This document shows, piece by piece, positions 8,833 to 16,906 of a stretch of 64,000 nt of DNA. The first letter of the stretch is position 1. Every line of letters begins with the position of its first letter. Made by a program: the position numbers and the translations under genes. Under the pieces are notes generated by a model. That model did no database searches, was not told where the DNA came from, and saw only the letters and a program-made list of their open reading frames with translations. This stretch comes from Rubrivivax sp. (GTDB lineage Bacteria > Pseudomonadota > Gammaproteobacteria > Burkholderiales > Burkholderiaceae_C), in contig JADJYX010000047.1 in the NCBI GenBank assembly GCA_016719535.1, positions 62,001-126,000 on the forward strand, read 5' to 3'.

Positions 8833-10239
8833 TCAGCCGGCCTGCACCACCAGCTGGGCGAGCTGGCGGCGGCAGGCGTCCATCGGCGCGGCGGCGTGCA
8901 TGTCCTGCTGCAGCAGCGCCAGCACCTGCGGCTGCAGCCTGACGGCGAGGTCGAGCTCGGCATCGTGGCCGGGCGCATAGGCGCCGAGCTGGATCAGGTC
9001 GCGCGCCTTGTTGTAGCGGCTGAGCAGCTGGCGCAGCCGGCGCGCGGCGGCCTGGTGTTCGCGCGCGGTGACCGAGGTCATCACGCGCGAGATCGAGCGT
9101 TCGATGTCGATCGCCGGGTAGTGGCCGCCCTCGGCCAGCTCGCGCGAGAGCACGATGTGGCCGTCGAGGATGCCGCGTGCGGCATCGGCGATCGGGTCCT
9201 GCTGGTCATCACCCTCGCTCAGCACGGTATAGAAGGCGGTGATCGAGCCCACGCCGTGCAGGCCGTTGCCGCTGCGCTCGACCAGCTGCGGCAGCTTGGC
9301 GAAGCAGCTCGGCGGGTAGCCCTTGGTCGCGGGCGGCTCGCCGATCGCCAGCGCGATCTCGCGCTGCGCCATCGCATAGCGCGTCAGGCTGTCCATCAGC
9401 AGCAGCACATGCTGGCCGCGGTCACGAAAATGCTCGGCGATGGCGGTGGCATAGCTGGCGCCCTGCATGCGCACCAGCGGCGGCGCATCGGCGGGGGCGG
9501 CGACGACGACCGACCGGGCCCGGCCGGTCTCGCCGAGGATGTCCTCGATGAATTCCTTCACCTCGCGGCCGCGCTCGCCGATGAGGCCGACGACGATGAC
9601 GTCGGCGGCGGTATAGCGCGCCATCATGCCCAGCAGCACCGACTTGCCGACGCCGGTGCCGGCAAACAGGCCGATGCGCTGGCCGCGGCCCACCGTCAGC
9701 ATGGTATTGATGGCGCGCACGCCGGTGTCCAGCGGCTGGCGCACGGGGTCGCGGTCCATCGCATTGATGGCGCGGCGCTGCATCGGCTCGGGCCGCACCG
9801 CGCCCAGCGGGCCCTGGCGGTCGATCGGCTCGCCATGGGGGTCGACCACGCGGCCGAGCAGGCCGTCGCCCATCGGCAGGTGCAGGCCGCGGTCCTCGCT
9901 GCGGCGCCAGGGGTGGTTCTCCTGCCCGAAGCGCGGCACCGGCTGCGGCGCCGGGCGCGGCGAGACGCGCGCGCCGCTGGCCAGACCGTGCACCTCGCCG
10001 GTGGGCATGAGGAAGGCGCGGTCGCCGTCGAAGCCCACCACCTCGGCCGTCACCAGCGGCTGGCCCTCGCTCTTCACGTCGCACACCGAACCCACGGGCA
10101 CGCGCACGCCACGCGCTTCCAGCACCAGGCCGGTGACGCGCGCCAGCGTGCCCACCGCCTCCAGCGGCTGGCGCACGGCGGCATAGGCCTCCAGGTCCTG
10201 CAGGTAGCGTGTCCAGTGCGTGCGACGGTCGGGGGTCAC
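8833..10239 (-). CDS. fliI: Flagellar protein export ATPase FliI
   Basis: 468 residues. The Walker A loop is FAGTGVGKS, the Walker B region is HVLLLMDSLTRYAMAQREIALAIGEPPATKGYPPS, and the ALA...GHYPAIDIERSISR segment completes the F1/beta-like ATPase fold. FliI forms a hexamer at the export gate. The best start is GTG 10239 (MTPDRRTHW), which overlaps the fliH stop by 4 bp (GTGA); longer readings run into fliH. The length then matches the family (~450-470 residues). Confidence 0.95.
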   Translation of the reverse strand: MTPDRRTHWTRYLQDLEAYAAVRQPLEAVGTLARVTGLVLEARGVRVPVGSVCDVKSEGQPLVTAEVVGFDGDRAFLMPTGEVHGLASGARVSPRPAPQPVPRFGQENHPWRRSEDRGLHLPMGDGLLGRVVDPHGEPIDRQGPLGAVRPEPMQRRAINAMDRDPVRQPLDTGVRAINTMLTVGRGQRIGLFAGTGVGKSVLLGMMARYTAADVIVVGLIGERGREVKEFIEDILGETGRARSVVVAAPADAPPLVRMQGASYATAIAEHFRDRGQHVLLLMDSLTRYAMAQREIALAIGEPPATKGYPPSCFAKLPQLVERSGNGLHGVGSITAFYTVLSEGDDQQDPIADAARGILDGHIVLSRELAEGGHYPAIDIERSISRVMTSVTAREHQAAARRLRQLLSRYNKARDLIQLGAYAPGHDAELDLAVRLQPQVLALLQQDMHAAAPMDACRRQLAQLVVQAG

Positions 10240-10967
10240 GGCGTCTCGTCCTCCCACGGCTGCGTGCTGCCGAGCACGGCCGCCGCCTGTGCCCAGCGCG
10301 CGGCGATGCGCGCGTCGATGGCGCCGGCGTCGGATTCGACGCGGCAGCCGCCGCGCTCGATGCCCGGGTGGGCCACCAGCCGCGCACCGCGCGCCTGCAG
10401 CACCTCCTGTGCGCCGCCGGCCACCAGCGGCAGGTCCTGCGGGTGCACCTGCACCGTGATGTGGCGGGCCGACAGCAGCACCGCCTCCACCGCCTCGGCG
10501 GCGACGCGGGCCACGTGGCCGGTCGAGCGCTGCAGCTCGCTGCGCAGCACCTGGCGCGCCAGCTGCACCGCCACGCGGGTGACGGCCTGCGCCAGCTGTT
10601 CGTGCAGGCCGTCGAATTCGGCGTCCAGCGACTCGATGAAGCCGGCGAGCTGCGCATTCACCTGCTCGGCGTGGCTTTGCTTGAAGCCTTCCAGCGCGGC
10701 CATGCCGTCGCGATAGCCCTGCTCGTAGCCGGCCTGGCGGGCCGCGTCGACCTCGGCCATCCACTCCTGGGCCGTCGGGCCGGCGGCCGGCGCCGGCGCG
10801 GCCGGCGGCGGTTCGAAGCCGAAGCTGCCGGGTTTCCAGCTGGCAAAGTCGCCCAGCTCCTCGCGCGGGATGAAGCGCGCATAGCTGGCACGTTCGGGGT
10901 TGGGCGAGGGCACGTTGAGCAGCGCGCGCCGGGCAAGGGCATTAGACAAGTTGTTCGTCTCCACCAC
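10236..10967 (-). CDS. fliH: Flagellar assembly protein FliH
   Basis: 243 residues. The N-terminus carries ASYARFIPREEL, resembling the conserved export-gate-binding region. A Pro/Ala linker follows, then a long helix (AARQAGYEQGYRDGMAALEG with GxxxG-like spacing) and a C-terminal domain that resembles the F-ATPase delta subunit (VAVQLARQVLRSEL). FliH regulates FliI and links it to FliN. Start is uncertain among GTG 10967, GTG 10964 and TTG 10949; the first overlaps fliG by 26 bp. Confidence 0.9.
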   Translation of the reverse strand: MVETNNLSNALARRALLNVPSPNPERASYARFIPREELGDFASWKPGSFGFEPPPAAPAPAAGPTAQEWMAEVDAARQAGYEQGYRDGMAALEGFKQSHAEQVNAQLAGFIESLDAEFDGLHEQLAQAVTRVAVQLARQVLRSELQRSTGHVARVAAEAVEAVLLSARHITVQVHPQDLPLVAGGAQEVLQARGARLVAHPGIERGGCRVESDAGAIDARIAARWAQAAAVLGSTQPWEDETP

Positions 10968-11949
10968 CGGCCAGCACGATCTGGCCCTCGTCCACCAGGC
11001 GGCGGACGATCTTCAGCATTTCCTTCTGCTCGGCCTCGACCTCGCTGAGCCTGACCGGCCCGCGCGATTCCAGGTCCTCGCGCAGCGACTCGGCGGCGCG
11101 GCTGGACATGTTGCGGAACACCTTCTCGCGCAGTTCGGGCGACGCGGCCTTCAGCGCCAGCACCAGCTGGTCGGTCTGCACTTCCTTGAGCAGCGACTGG
11201 AAGCCCTTGTCGTCGATCTTTTCCAGATCGTCGAAGGTGAACATGTTGTCCATGATCTTCTGCGCCAGTTCGCCGTCGGCCTCGCGCACGAAGTCCAGCA
11301 CCGAGGTCTCGACCGCCGTGCCCAGCATGTTGAGGATCTCGGCCGCGGTCTTGATGCCGCCGAGGTTGCTCTTCTTCATGCGGTCGCCGCCGGCCAGCAC
11401 CTTGCTCATCACCTCGTTGAGATCCTTGAGCGCGCTCGGCTGGATGCCGTCGAGCGTGGCGATGCGCACCATCACCTCGTTGCGGTGGCGCTCGCCCAGC
11501 TGCTTGAGCACTTCGGCGGCCTGGTCGAACTCCAGGTGCACGAGGATGGCGGCGACGATCTGCGGGTGCTCGTTGCGCAGCAGCTCGGCCACCGATTGCG
11601 CGTCCATCCACTTCAGGCTCTCGATGCCGGTGGTGTCGCTGCCCTGCAGGATGCGGTCGATCAGCAGGTTGGCCTTGTCCTCGCCCAGCGCCTTGCGCAG
11701 CACGCTCTTGACATATTCGTCGGTGTCGTTGACGAGCATGCTGTCCATCTGCGCGGCGCTGTCGAATTTCTCGATCACCTGCTCGACGCGGCCGCGCGGC
11801 ACCGTCTTCAGCCGGGCGATGGTCTCGCCCAGGCGCTGCACCTCCTTCGGTGCCAGCAGCTTGAAGACCTCGGCGGCCTCTTCCTCGCCGAGCGACATCA
11901 GCAGGATGGCGGCATCCTCGATGCCCTTGTCGTCCAGTGCGCCGGCCAT
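10942..11949 (-). CDS. fliG: Flagellar motor switch protein FliG
   Basis: 335 residues. N, middle and C domains are all recognisable: DAAILLMSLGEEEAAEVFKLL, then the EHPQIVAAIL motif of the middle domain near residue 128, then the torque helix region DNMFTFDDLEKIDDKGFQSLLKEV near residue 240. FliG couples the MS ring (FliF) to the stator and transmits torque. It starts 12 bp after fliF. Confidence 0.96.
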   Translation of the reverse strand: MAGALDDKGIEDAAILLMSLGEEEAAEVFKLLAPKEVQRLGETIARLKTVPRGRVEQVIEKFDSAAQMDSMLVNDTDEYVKSVLRKALGEDKANLLIDRILQGSDTTGIESLKWMDAQSVAELLRNEHPQIVAAILVHLEFDQAAEVLKQLGERHRNEVMVRIATLDGIQPSALKDLNEVMSKVLAGGDRMKKSNLGGIKTAAEILNMLGTAVETSVLDFVREADGELAQKIMDNMFTFDDLEKIDDKGFQSLLKEVQTDQLVLALKAASPELREKVFRNMSSRAAESLREDLESRGPVRLSEVEAEQKEMLKIVRRLVDEGQIVLAGGGDEQLV

Positions 11950-11961
11950 GCGGGTGTTTCC

Positions 11962-13659
11962 TCAGGCGGCCTCGCCGCTGACCCAGCTGCGCACGATGTT
12001 GGCCACCACGGCCGGGTTTTCGCGCGCCAGCAGGCGGGCCGACGCGAGCTTGCCGCCGGACCTGTCTTCCAGCGCCAGCGGGGCGGCTTCGCCCGTCAGC
12101 TCGGGCAGCCGCTCGTCGCCGGCGACGACGGCGTCGAGCTGCGTGCCCACCGCGTTCGGTGCCGGCGGCGGTGCGATGGCGGCCTTGACCGCCGGCCGGA
12201 TGAGCGCGAAGACGATCACCAGCGCCACCAGGGCCAGCGCCGCGGGCGTCAGGCCGGCGCGCAGCAGGTCCTGCACCCAGGGCTGCAGGTAGATCGGCAC
12301 CGCTTCCGCCGGCGGCTGGGCCTCGATGCGGAAGGGGGCGTTGACCACACGCACCGAGTCGCCGCGCTCCTGGCTGAAGCCGATGCCCTGCTGCACCAGC
12401 GCGGTCAGCTTTTCCAGCTCCTGGCTCGCCAGCGGCGTGCTGGTGGGCTTGCCCTTGGCGTCGGTGCCGGTGCGGTGGTTGACCACCACCGCGGCGTGCA
12501 GCCGGCGCACGGTGCCGGTGGCGTTGCGCGTGATGCGCACGGTCTTGTCGACCGCATAGCTGGTCTCGGCCTCGCGGCGGGCGTTGCCGGTGCCGCCGCC
12601 GGCCAATGCGCCCTGCAGCGGCGCCGAGGCACCGGCCATCGGCGCGGTGGCCGGCAGCGGCGGCTGGTTGCTGGCGGCGCCGGGCACGCCGCTGGGGCGG
12701 TTGGGGTCGGGCTGCGAGGACTCCTCGGTGCGCGTGGCGCGCACGGCGGCCGGGGCGTCGCCCTGGTTGGGCTTGAATTCCTCGGCGGTCGATTCCTGCT
12801 GCGTGAAGTCGACCTCGGCGGTGACGGTGGCGCGCAGGTTCTCGCGCCCGACCACGGGCTCGAGCAGGTCCATCACGCGCTTGAGGTGGCTGCTCTCCAC
12901 CTCCTTCAGGTAGCGCAGCTGGGCCGAGTCGAAGCCGGCGGTGCCGTGGCGGTCGTCCTGCGGCCACAGCAGCGCGCCGTTGCCGTCGAGCACGCTCACC
13001 GCCTTGTTGCCGAGCTCGGGCACGCTCGAGGCCACCAGGTGCACGATGCCGGCGATCTGTTCGCGCTCGAGCGTGCGCCCCGGGTGCAGCTGCACCGTCA
13101 CCGACGCGGTGGGCTTGTGCTGCTCGCGGAAGAACCCGGTCTGCTGCGGCATCGACAGCATGACGCGCGCGGCCTGCACGCTGGCCAGGCTCTGGATGGT
13201 GCGCGTGAGCTCGCCCTCGAGCGCGCGCTTGAGCTGCACGCGCTGCTGGCCGTCGCTCTGGCCGAAGCTGTTGGCGCCGTCGAGCAGTTCGTAGCCGGCG
13301 ATCGAGCCCTTGTTGACGCCGGCGGCGCTGAGCTTCATGCGCAGCTCGTAGACACGCGACGCCGGCACCAGGATGCTGCCGCCGCCGTCGGCAAACTGGT
13401 AGTCCACGCCCAGCTGGTCGAGCTTGGCGATGACGACGGCACCGTCCTTCTCGCTCAGGTTGGAGAACAGCACCTTGTGGTCGCTCTTGCCGAGCGAGAA
13501 GCTCATCGCCACCAGCAGGGCCACCAGCGCGATGACGCCGGCGCCGGCCGACAGCAGCGTGCGCGTGGGCAGTCTGGCCAGCCTGGCGCCCAGGCCGCCG
13601 GCCGGCGATGCGGCGGCGGCAATGGCGTTGTCGGAGACGGGGACGACGGCGGTTTCCAT
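11962..13659 (-). CDS. fliF: Flagellar MS-ring protein FliF
   Basis: 565 residues. Two transmembrane segments (LLSAGAGVIALVALLVAMSF near residue 40 and AALALVALVIVFALIRPAVK near 460) flank the periplasmic RBM1/RBM2 (SecYEG/PulJ-like) ring-building motifs and RBM3. The C-terminal cytoplasmic tail ends VVANIVRSWVSGEAA, the FliG-binding region. ATG 13659 (METAVVPVS) fits; upstream in-frame codons lie in the fliE-fliF divergent promoter region. FliF is the platform on which the basal body and export gate assemble. Confidence 0.95.
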   Translation of the reverse strand: METAVVPVSDNAIAAAASPAGGLGARLARLPTRTLLSAGAGVIALVALLVAMSFSLGKSDHKVLFSNLSEKDGAVVIAKLDQLGVDYQFADGGGSILVPASRVYELRMKLSAAGVNKGSIAGYELLDGANSFGQSDGQQRVQLKRALEGELTRTIQSLASVQAARVMLSMPQQTGFFREQHKPTASVTVQLHPGRTLEREQIAGIVHLVASSVPELGNKAVSVLDGNGALLWPQDDRHGTAGFDSAQLRYLKEVESSHLKRVMDLLEPVVGRENLRATVTAEVDFTQQESTAEEFKPNQGDAPAAVRATRTEESSQPDPNRPSGVPGAASNQPPLPATAPMAGASAPLQGALAGGGTGNARREAETSYAVDKTVRITRNATGTVRRLHAAVVVNHRTGTDAKGKPTSTPLASQELEKLTALVQQGIGFSQERGDSVRVVNAPFRIEAQPPAEAVPIYLQPWVQDLLRAGLTPAALALVALVIVFALIRPAVKAAIAPPPAPNAVGTQLDAVVAGDERLPELTGEAAPLALEDRSGGKLASARLLARENPAVVANIVRSWVSGEAA

Positions 13660-13800
13660 GGACGGCGGGGGCGGTCGGTTCCGGGGCCGCTGCCGCGACC
13701 CGACAGGGACGCGAGGCAGGGCACGTTGAAGGGCATTGTTGAGGGCCGATGGCGCCGCCGGTGGCACGAGTAAACCGGCAAAGCGTGCCCTGTTCCAGCC

Positions 13801-13828
13801 TTGGTGCGGGCAGGCGGGCGTCTACAGT
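13801..13828 (+). promoter_or_regulatory. Possible sigma-70-like promoter for fliE
   Basis: TTGGTG (13801-13806) and TACAGT (13823-13828) are separated by 16 bp, with the fliE ATG only 19 bp after the -10. This is the best vegetative-type match in the fliE-fliF gap. I found no well-formed sigma-54 or sigma-28 element there. Low confidence, since GC-rich DNA yields weak matches easily. Confidence 0.3.
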
Positions 13829-13847
13829 GAGGGCGTCGAGAACCCCC

Positions 13848-14192
13848 ATGAAGCTCGAACTCAAGCCCTTCGATTTCAACCAGGCCGTGGCCAAGGCCGG
13901 CCTGCGGCCCGACGGCACGCCGCTGGCCAGCCGCCGGCTGGCCGTGGCGGATGTCGAGCCTGCCGAGGGCGGGGGCTTTCGCGGGGCGATGGCCGAGGCG
14001 CTGCAGAACGTCAGCCGCAACCAGCTGGAATCGCACCGCCTGCAGCGCGAATTCAGCCTCGACAACCCCACCGTCAGCCTGGAGCAGACGATGGTGGCGA
14101 TGCAGAAGAGCCAGATCGGCTTCCAGGCGGCGATCCAGGTGCGCAACCGCCTGCTGTCGGCCTATACCGAGATCATGAATATGCAGGTGTAG
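13848..14192 (+). CDS. fliE: Flagellar hook-basal body complex protein FliE
   Basis: 114 residues, small and helical. The conserved C-terminal half reads FSLDNPTVSLEQTMVAMQKSQIGFQAAIQVRNRLLSAYTEIMNMQV. FliE joins the MS ring to the proximal rod. It is the only flagellar gene here on the + strand, diverging from fliF as in many betaproteobacteria. ATG 13848 gives the usual length; the earlier codons in frame are inside the promoter region. Confidence 0.95.
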   Translation: MKLELKPFDFNQAVAKAGLRPDGTPLASRRLAVADVEPAEGGGFRGAMAEALQNVSRNQLESHRLQREFSLDNPTVSLEQTMVAMQKSQIGFQAAIQVRNRLLSAYTEIMNMQV

Positions 14193-14198
14193 CAGGGG

Positions 14199-14702
14199 TC
14201 AGCACGCCGGGAACGGCGGCAGATTGCCTTCTTGCATGCACACCGATGGACGGCCCATCGCGCCGACACTGACCTTCACCCGCTCGCCGCCTGGGGCCGC
14301 CCAGATGGCGGCTGTGCCGGGCGTCTCGGCCTGGCCGGTGGCGGGGTCGAAGCGCACGGCGTGCGATTGCAGCAGCTGCACGCCGCGCAGGTCGCTGCCG
14401 CGGGTGGTCTTGATGCGGCAGGCCTGCTGCACGCGGCAGTCGCAGTCGGGCGTCGAGCTCAGGGCATAGCACCAGTCGGTACCTTCCTGGAAATTCAGGT
14501 AGAGCGCGCCGCCGCGGCGAGCGGCTTCGAAGCGCGCCTCGCGCAGGTCGAGTTCGAGACCCTGGGCGGCGGCCTTCAGGCGCTGGCGCTGCAGGTAGTG
14601 GCCGAAGGACGGCATGGCCAGCGACATCAGCACCGCGCAGATGCCCAGCCCGATGACCAGTTCGATCAGGGTCAGGCCGCGCAGAGGCAGGCGCTCGATC
14701 AT
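14199..14702 (-). CDS. GspH/FimT-family type IV pseudopilin
   Basis: 167 residues. After a short basic leader, a prepilin peptidase site is seen at G-LTLIELVIGLGICAVLMS, then a hydrophobic helix and a FimT/GspH-type globular domain with several Cys residues (WCYALSSTPDCDCRVQQACRI). Such minor pilins prime type IV pilus assembly. The ATG shares one base with the upstream pilin stop (TGATG), so the pair is coupled. A minor pilin inside a flagellar block, without pilV, pilW, pilX or pilY1, is unusual. Confidence 0.85.
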   Translation of the reverse strand: MIERLPLRGLTLIELVIGLGICAVLMSLAMPSFGHYLQRQRLKAAAQGLELDLREARFEAARRGGALYLNFQEGTDWCYALSSTPDCDCRVQQACRIKTTRGSDLRGVQLLQSHAVRFDPATGQAETPGTAAIWAAPGGERVKVSVGAMGRPSVCMQEGNLPPFPAC

Positions 14703-15148
14703 CAACGGTTCCAGCAGCGGCCGCTCGGCCCCACGTCGGCCAGCCCCTGATTCAGCCGCAGCGTGAGCGTGCGGCAATCGGCATCGGCCTGTTGCGGGCC
14801 GTCGGGGCGCGCGCGCGCCACCAGGGTCACGGCATCGCCGGCAGCGTCGTCCACCGCCAGCAGGTACAGGCCCTCGGGGCTGCGCCCGGCGCCGATGCCG
14901 GCGAGGCTGGCGCTGTAGCGGCCGTGGTGGGCGCGAAACCGTTCCTGCGCAAACTGCAGCTTGGTCAGCGCCGCGATGCCGTCCATGCGGCGCGCGCGCT
15001 GCAACTGGGCGTGCTGCGACGGCCATGCGGCGGCGGCAACGATGCCGACCACCGCCAGCGCGATGCTGATCTCGACCAGCGTCAGGCCGCGCAGCCGGCG
15101 CGCGGCGCTGGCGCGCGGGCTGGGACGGGGTGCAGCCGGGCCGGCCAT
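14702..15148 (-). CDS. PilE-like type IV pilin protein
   Basis: 148 residues. A 20-residue basic leader ends at a prepilin cleavage site (RRLRG-LTLVEISIALAVVGIVAAAAW), followed by the N-terminal pilin helix with QHAQLQRARRMDGIAALTKLQFAQERFRAHHGRYS. That is the pattern of short PilE-type minor pilins of Burkholderiales, and a C-terminal Cys pair (DCRTLTLRL ... GRCW) is kept. It starts 7 bp after ycgR and overlaps the next pilin by one base, so it appears to be read from the flagellar fliS-fliT-ycgR unit. Confidence 0.85.
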   Translation of the reverse strand: MAGPAAPRPSPRASAARRLRGLTLVEISIALAVVGIVAAAAWPSQHAQLQRARRMDGIAALTKLQFAQERFRAHHGRYSASLAGIGAGRSPEGLYLLAVDDAAGDAVTLVARARPDGPQQADADCRTLTLRLNQGLADVGPSGRCWNR

Positions 15149-15155
15149 CGGCTCA

Positions 15156-15914
15156 TCAATCCAGCGACAGCATGCGCCGCCGCTTCTGCGTCTGGTCGAT
15201 GTAGCGCTGCAGCGCGCGCTGCGCGTCGCTGTCGAGCGAACGCCATTCGCAGCCCAGCCGCAGGTGCGCGTCGGCCACGTTCAGCGAGCTCAGGTGCTGG
15301 ATCTGCACCGTGGCCTTGAAGCGCGTGTCGGCATCGAGCTCGAGCTGCACGCCGTGCAGCGTCAGCCCGGGCTCGAGCGCCGGCTGATCGGCCGCCAGCA
15401 GCAGGGCGCAGCCGCCGATGCTGACGTCGATGACGCGCAGCGCGAGCTGCATGTCGGGGATCGCCGGGTGGCGCAGCCGCGCCATCGGCGCATGGCGGTC
15501 GAGCGTGCGCACGCGGTAGGCGCTGCGCCGCTGGAAGCGGTAGACCACGGATGGCAGCCGCGCCTGCAGCGCCACGCTGCGTGGGCCGCGCACGAGCAGC
15601 AGGCCGTGCAGGTCGAACTGCAGCTTGATGCTGTCGAGGTAGCCCACGGCCACCGCCTCGTCGGCGTCGACCAGTTGGCGCAGCGCGGGGCTGTTGTCGT
15701 CGGCGGTGAAATTGACGCGCCGCTGCTCGGTATCGATCGACCAGAGCTCGGCGACCATGGCGGCACCGCCCGGCGCGCTCAGCACCATGGGGGTGCCGGC
15801 GTCGCGCAGCTGGCGCAGCAGGGTGCCGATCTCGCTGCCGCTGTCGACGCGAAACGGCGCCCAGTCCTGCTGGCCTTCGTCGTCGAGGGCGGCGGGTCGG
15901 GTGTCCTGGAACAT
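15156..15914 (-). CDS. ycgR: Flagellar brake protein YcgR (PilZ domain)
   Basis: 252 residues. An N-terminal YcgR domain is followed by a PilZ domain with the c-di-GMP binding signature RRSAYR (residues 129-134) and DVSIGG (163-168). On binding c-di-GMP, YcgR proteins interact with FliG/FliM or MotA and slow the motor. Its location after fliT fits late flagellar expression. All key PilZ residues are present. Confidence 0.92.
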   Translation of the reverse strand: MFQDTRPAALDDEGQQDWAPFRVDSGSEIGTLLRQLRDAGTPMVLSAPGGAAMVAELWSIDTEQRRVNFTADDNSPALRQLVDADEAVAVGYLDSIKLQFDLHGLLLVRGPRSVALQARLPSVVYRFQRRSAYRVRTLDRHAPMARLRHPAIPDMQLALRVIDVSIGGCALLLAADQPALEPGLTLHGVQLELDADTRFKATVQIQHLSSLNVADAHLRLGCEWRSLDSDAQRALQRYIDQTQKRRRMLSLD

Positions 15915-15961
15915 GGGCGATGCGCGCGCGGGGGCGGTCCGTGAAGGCGTCCGTCAGGCGT

Positions 15962-16261
15962 TCAGTGCAGCGTCTTGCGCTTGCCGGCCATCAGGTCGTC
16001 GAGGTCCTGCAGCCAGGGCTCGGCGAGGTGGCGGATCTCGGCGTCGTTGACCAGGATGCGCTGCATGATGCGTGCCTTGGTGCGCGCTGCTTCGTTGTCC
16101 AGCGGCTGCTGGCGTGCGGCATGCTTGAGCTGGCTGATCAGCAGCACGCAGGCCCCTTCGAGCTTGACCACGGCGTCCCAGTCACCCGCCTTGGCCGCCG
16201 ACAGCATGTCGCAACTGGCCTGCTCGATGGCCTCGTAATAACCGAGAAGTTCCGTGTTCAT
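15962..16261 (-). CDS. fliT: Flagellar chaperone FliT
   Basis: 99 residues, helical, with the family start LLGYYEAIEQASCDMLSAAKAGDWDAVVKLE and a C-terminal helical tail. FliT is the export chaperone for FliD and in enterics also restrains FlhDC. The family is poorly conserved, so position directly after fliS is a major part of the evidence. It begins 28 bp after fliS ends. Confidence 0.85.
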   Translation of the reverse strand: MNTELLGYYEAIEQASCDMLSAAKAGDWDAVVKLEGACVLLISQLKHAARQQPLDNEAARTKARIMQRILVNDAEIRHLAEPWLQDLDDLMAGKRKTLH

Positions 16262-16289
16262 GTGAGGGCTCCGGCTGCTTCGGAAGGGC

Positions 16290-16721
16290 TCAGGCGTCGG
16301 GCCGGCCGCCCGTGGGGGAGATGGCCATCCAGGCCTCGCGCAAGGGCTGCACCAGACGCTGGCACTCGTCGAGAATGGTTTCGTCGTTGCGCAGATTGGC
16401 CTGCATCAGCCGCAGCGCGACATAGCCGTAGAGCCGGTGCAGGTCGGCGGCCAGGCTGCCGCCGGCCTGCAGGTCGAGCGCGCCGCGCAGGCCTTCCTCG
16501 ACGATGCCGGTGGCGCGCCCGATGGCGCGGCCTTTGCGGATGATGTCCTGCTGTCGCATGGCGCCGCGGGCCTCCGCGATGGCGTCCATCAGGCCGTCGT
16601 ACAGCATGGCGACGAGCCGGTGCGGGCTGGCATCGACGACGCCGGTCTGCGCCGCCATCTGGCGGTAGGCGTGCAGGGTCTGCGGGCGGCCGAACGGGCT
16701 GGGCATGGCACTGCTGAACAT
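16290..16721 (-). CDS. fliS: Flagellin chaperone FliS
   Basis: 143 residues. The family signature YRQMAAQTGVVDASPHRLVAMLYDGLMDAIAEARGAM and the GRAIGRATGIVEEGLRGALDLQAGG helix are evident. FliS binds unfolded FliC in the cytoplasm before export. ATG 16721 gives canonical length; an extension upstream would use non-conserved residues. A strong sigma-28 promoter lies 36 bp upstream of it. Confidence 0.94.
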   Translation of the reverse strand: MFSSAMPSPFGRPQTLHAYRQMAAQTGVVDASPHRLVAMLYDGLMDAIAEARGAMRQQDIIRKGRAIGRATGIVEEGLRGALDLQAGGSLAADLHRLYGYVALRLMQANLRNDETILDECQRLVQPLREAWMAISPTGGRPDA

Positions 16722-16756
16722 CGATCGTCTCTCGAAAGGTGTGGGCGACACTCTTT

Positions 16757-16784
16757 TTATCGGCCCGCCCCGCGTCGGACTTGA
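16757..16784 (-). promoter_or_regulatory. Sigma-28 (FliA) promoter for fliS-fliT-ycgR-pilins
   Basis: Read on the minus strand: TCAAGTCC (16784-16777), 12 bp, then GCCGATAA (16764-16757). The -10 is a perfect match to the FliA consensus GCCGATAA. The predicted start is about 30 bases upstream of the fliS ATG. The same -35 variant and spacing are seen before fliD and before an unknown gene at 37833, which strengthens all three. Confidence 0.8.
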
Positions 16785-16850
16785 GCCGGCGGATTGCCGG
16801 CCCGGCCCGGGTATTCAGCGGGGTGCGCATGGGGCGGCCGCCGCATGTGC

Positions 16851-16883
16851 AAAGGGCGCAGCCGGCCGAAGCCCGCTGCGCCC
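16851..16883 (-). terminator. Likely terminator after fliD
   Basis: A 9-bp perfect stem GGGCGCAGC/GCTGCGCCC starts 23 bases past the fliD stop and is followed on the minus strand by TTTG. The stem is strong but the U-tract is short. It sits upstream of the fliS promoter, consistent with separate transcription units. Confidence 0.5.
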
Positions 16884-16906
16884 CCCCGACGGAACGCCTC
16901 AGGCCG

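Noticed and set aside
13780..13800. GGGCACGCTTTGCC-like element in the fliE-fliF gap, considered as a sigma-54 promoter for fliF
   Set aside because: The GG and GC dinucleotides are 9 bp apart instead of the strict 10.
10658..14146. 1162-codon minus-strand frame over fliG/fliF
   Set aside because: Residues are Arg/Ala/Gly-rich and repeat the antisense of real flagellar genes; a typical GC-rich shadow frame.
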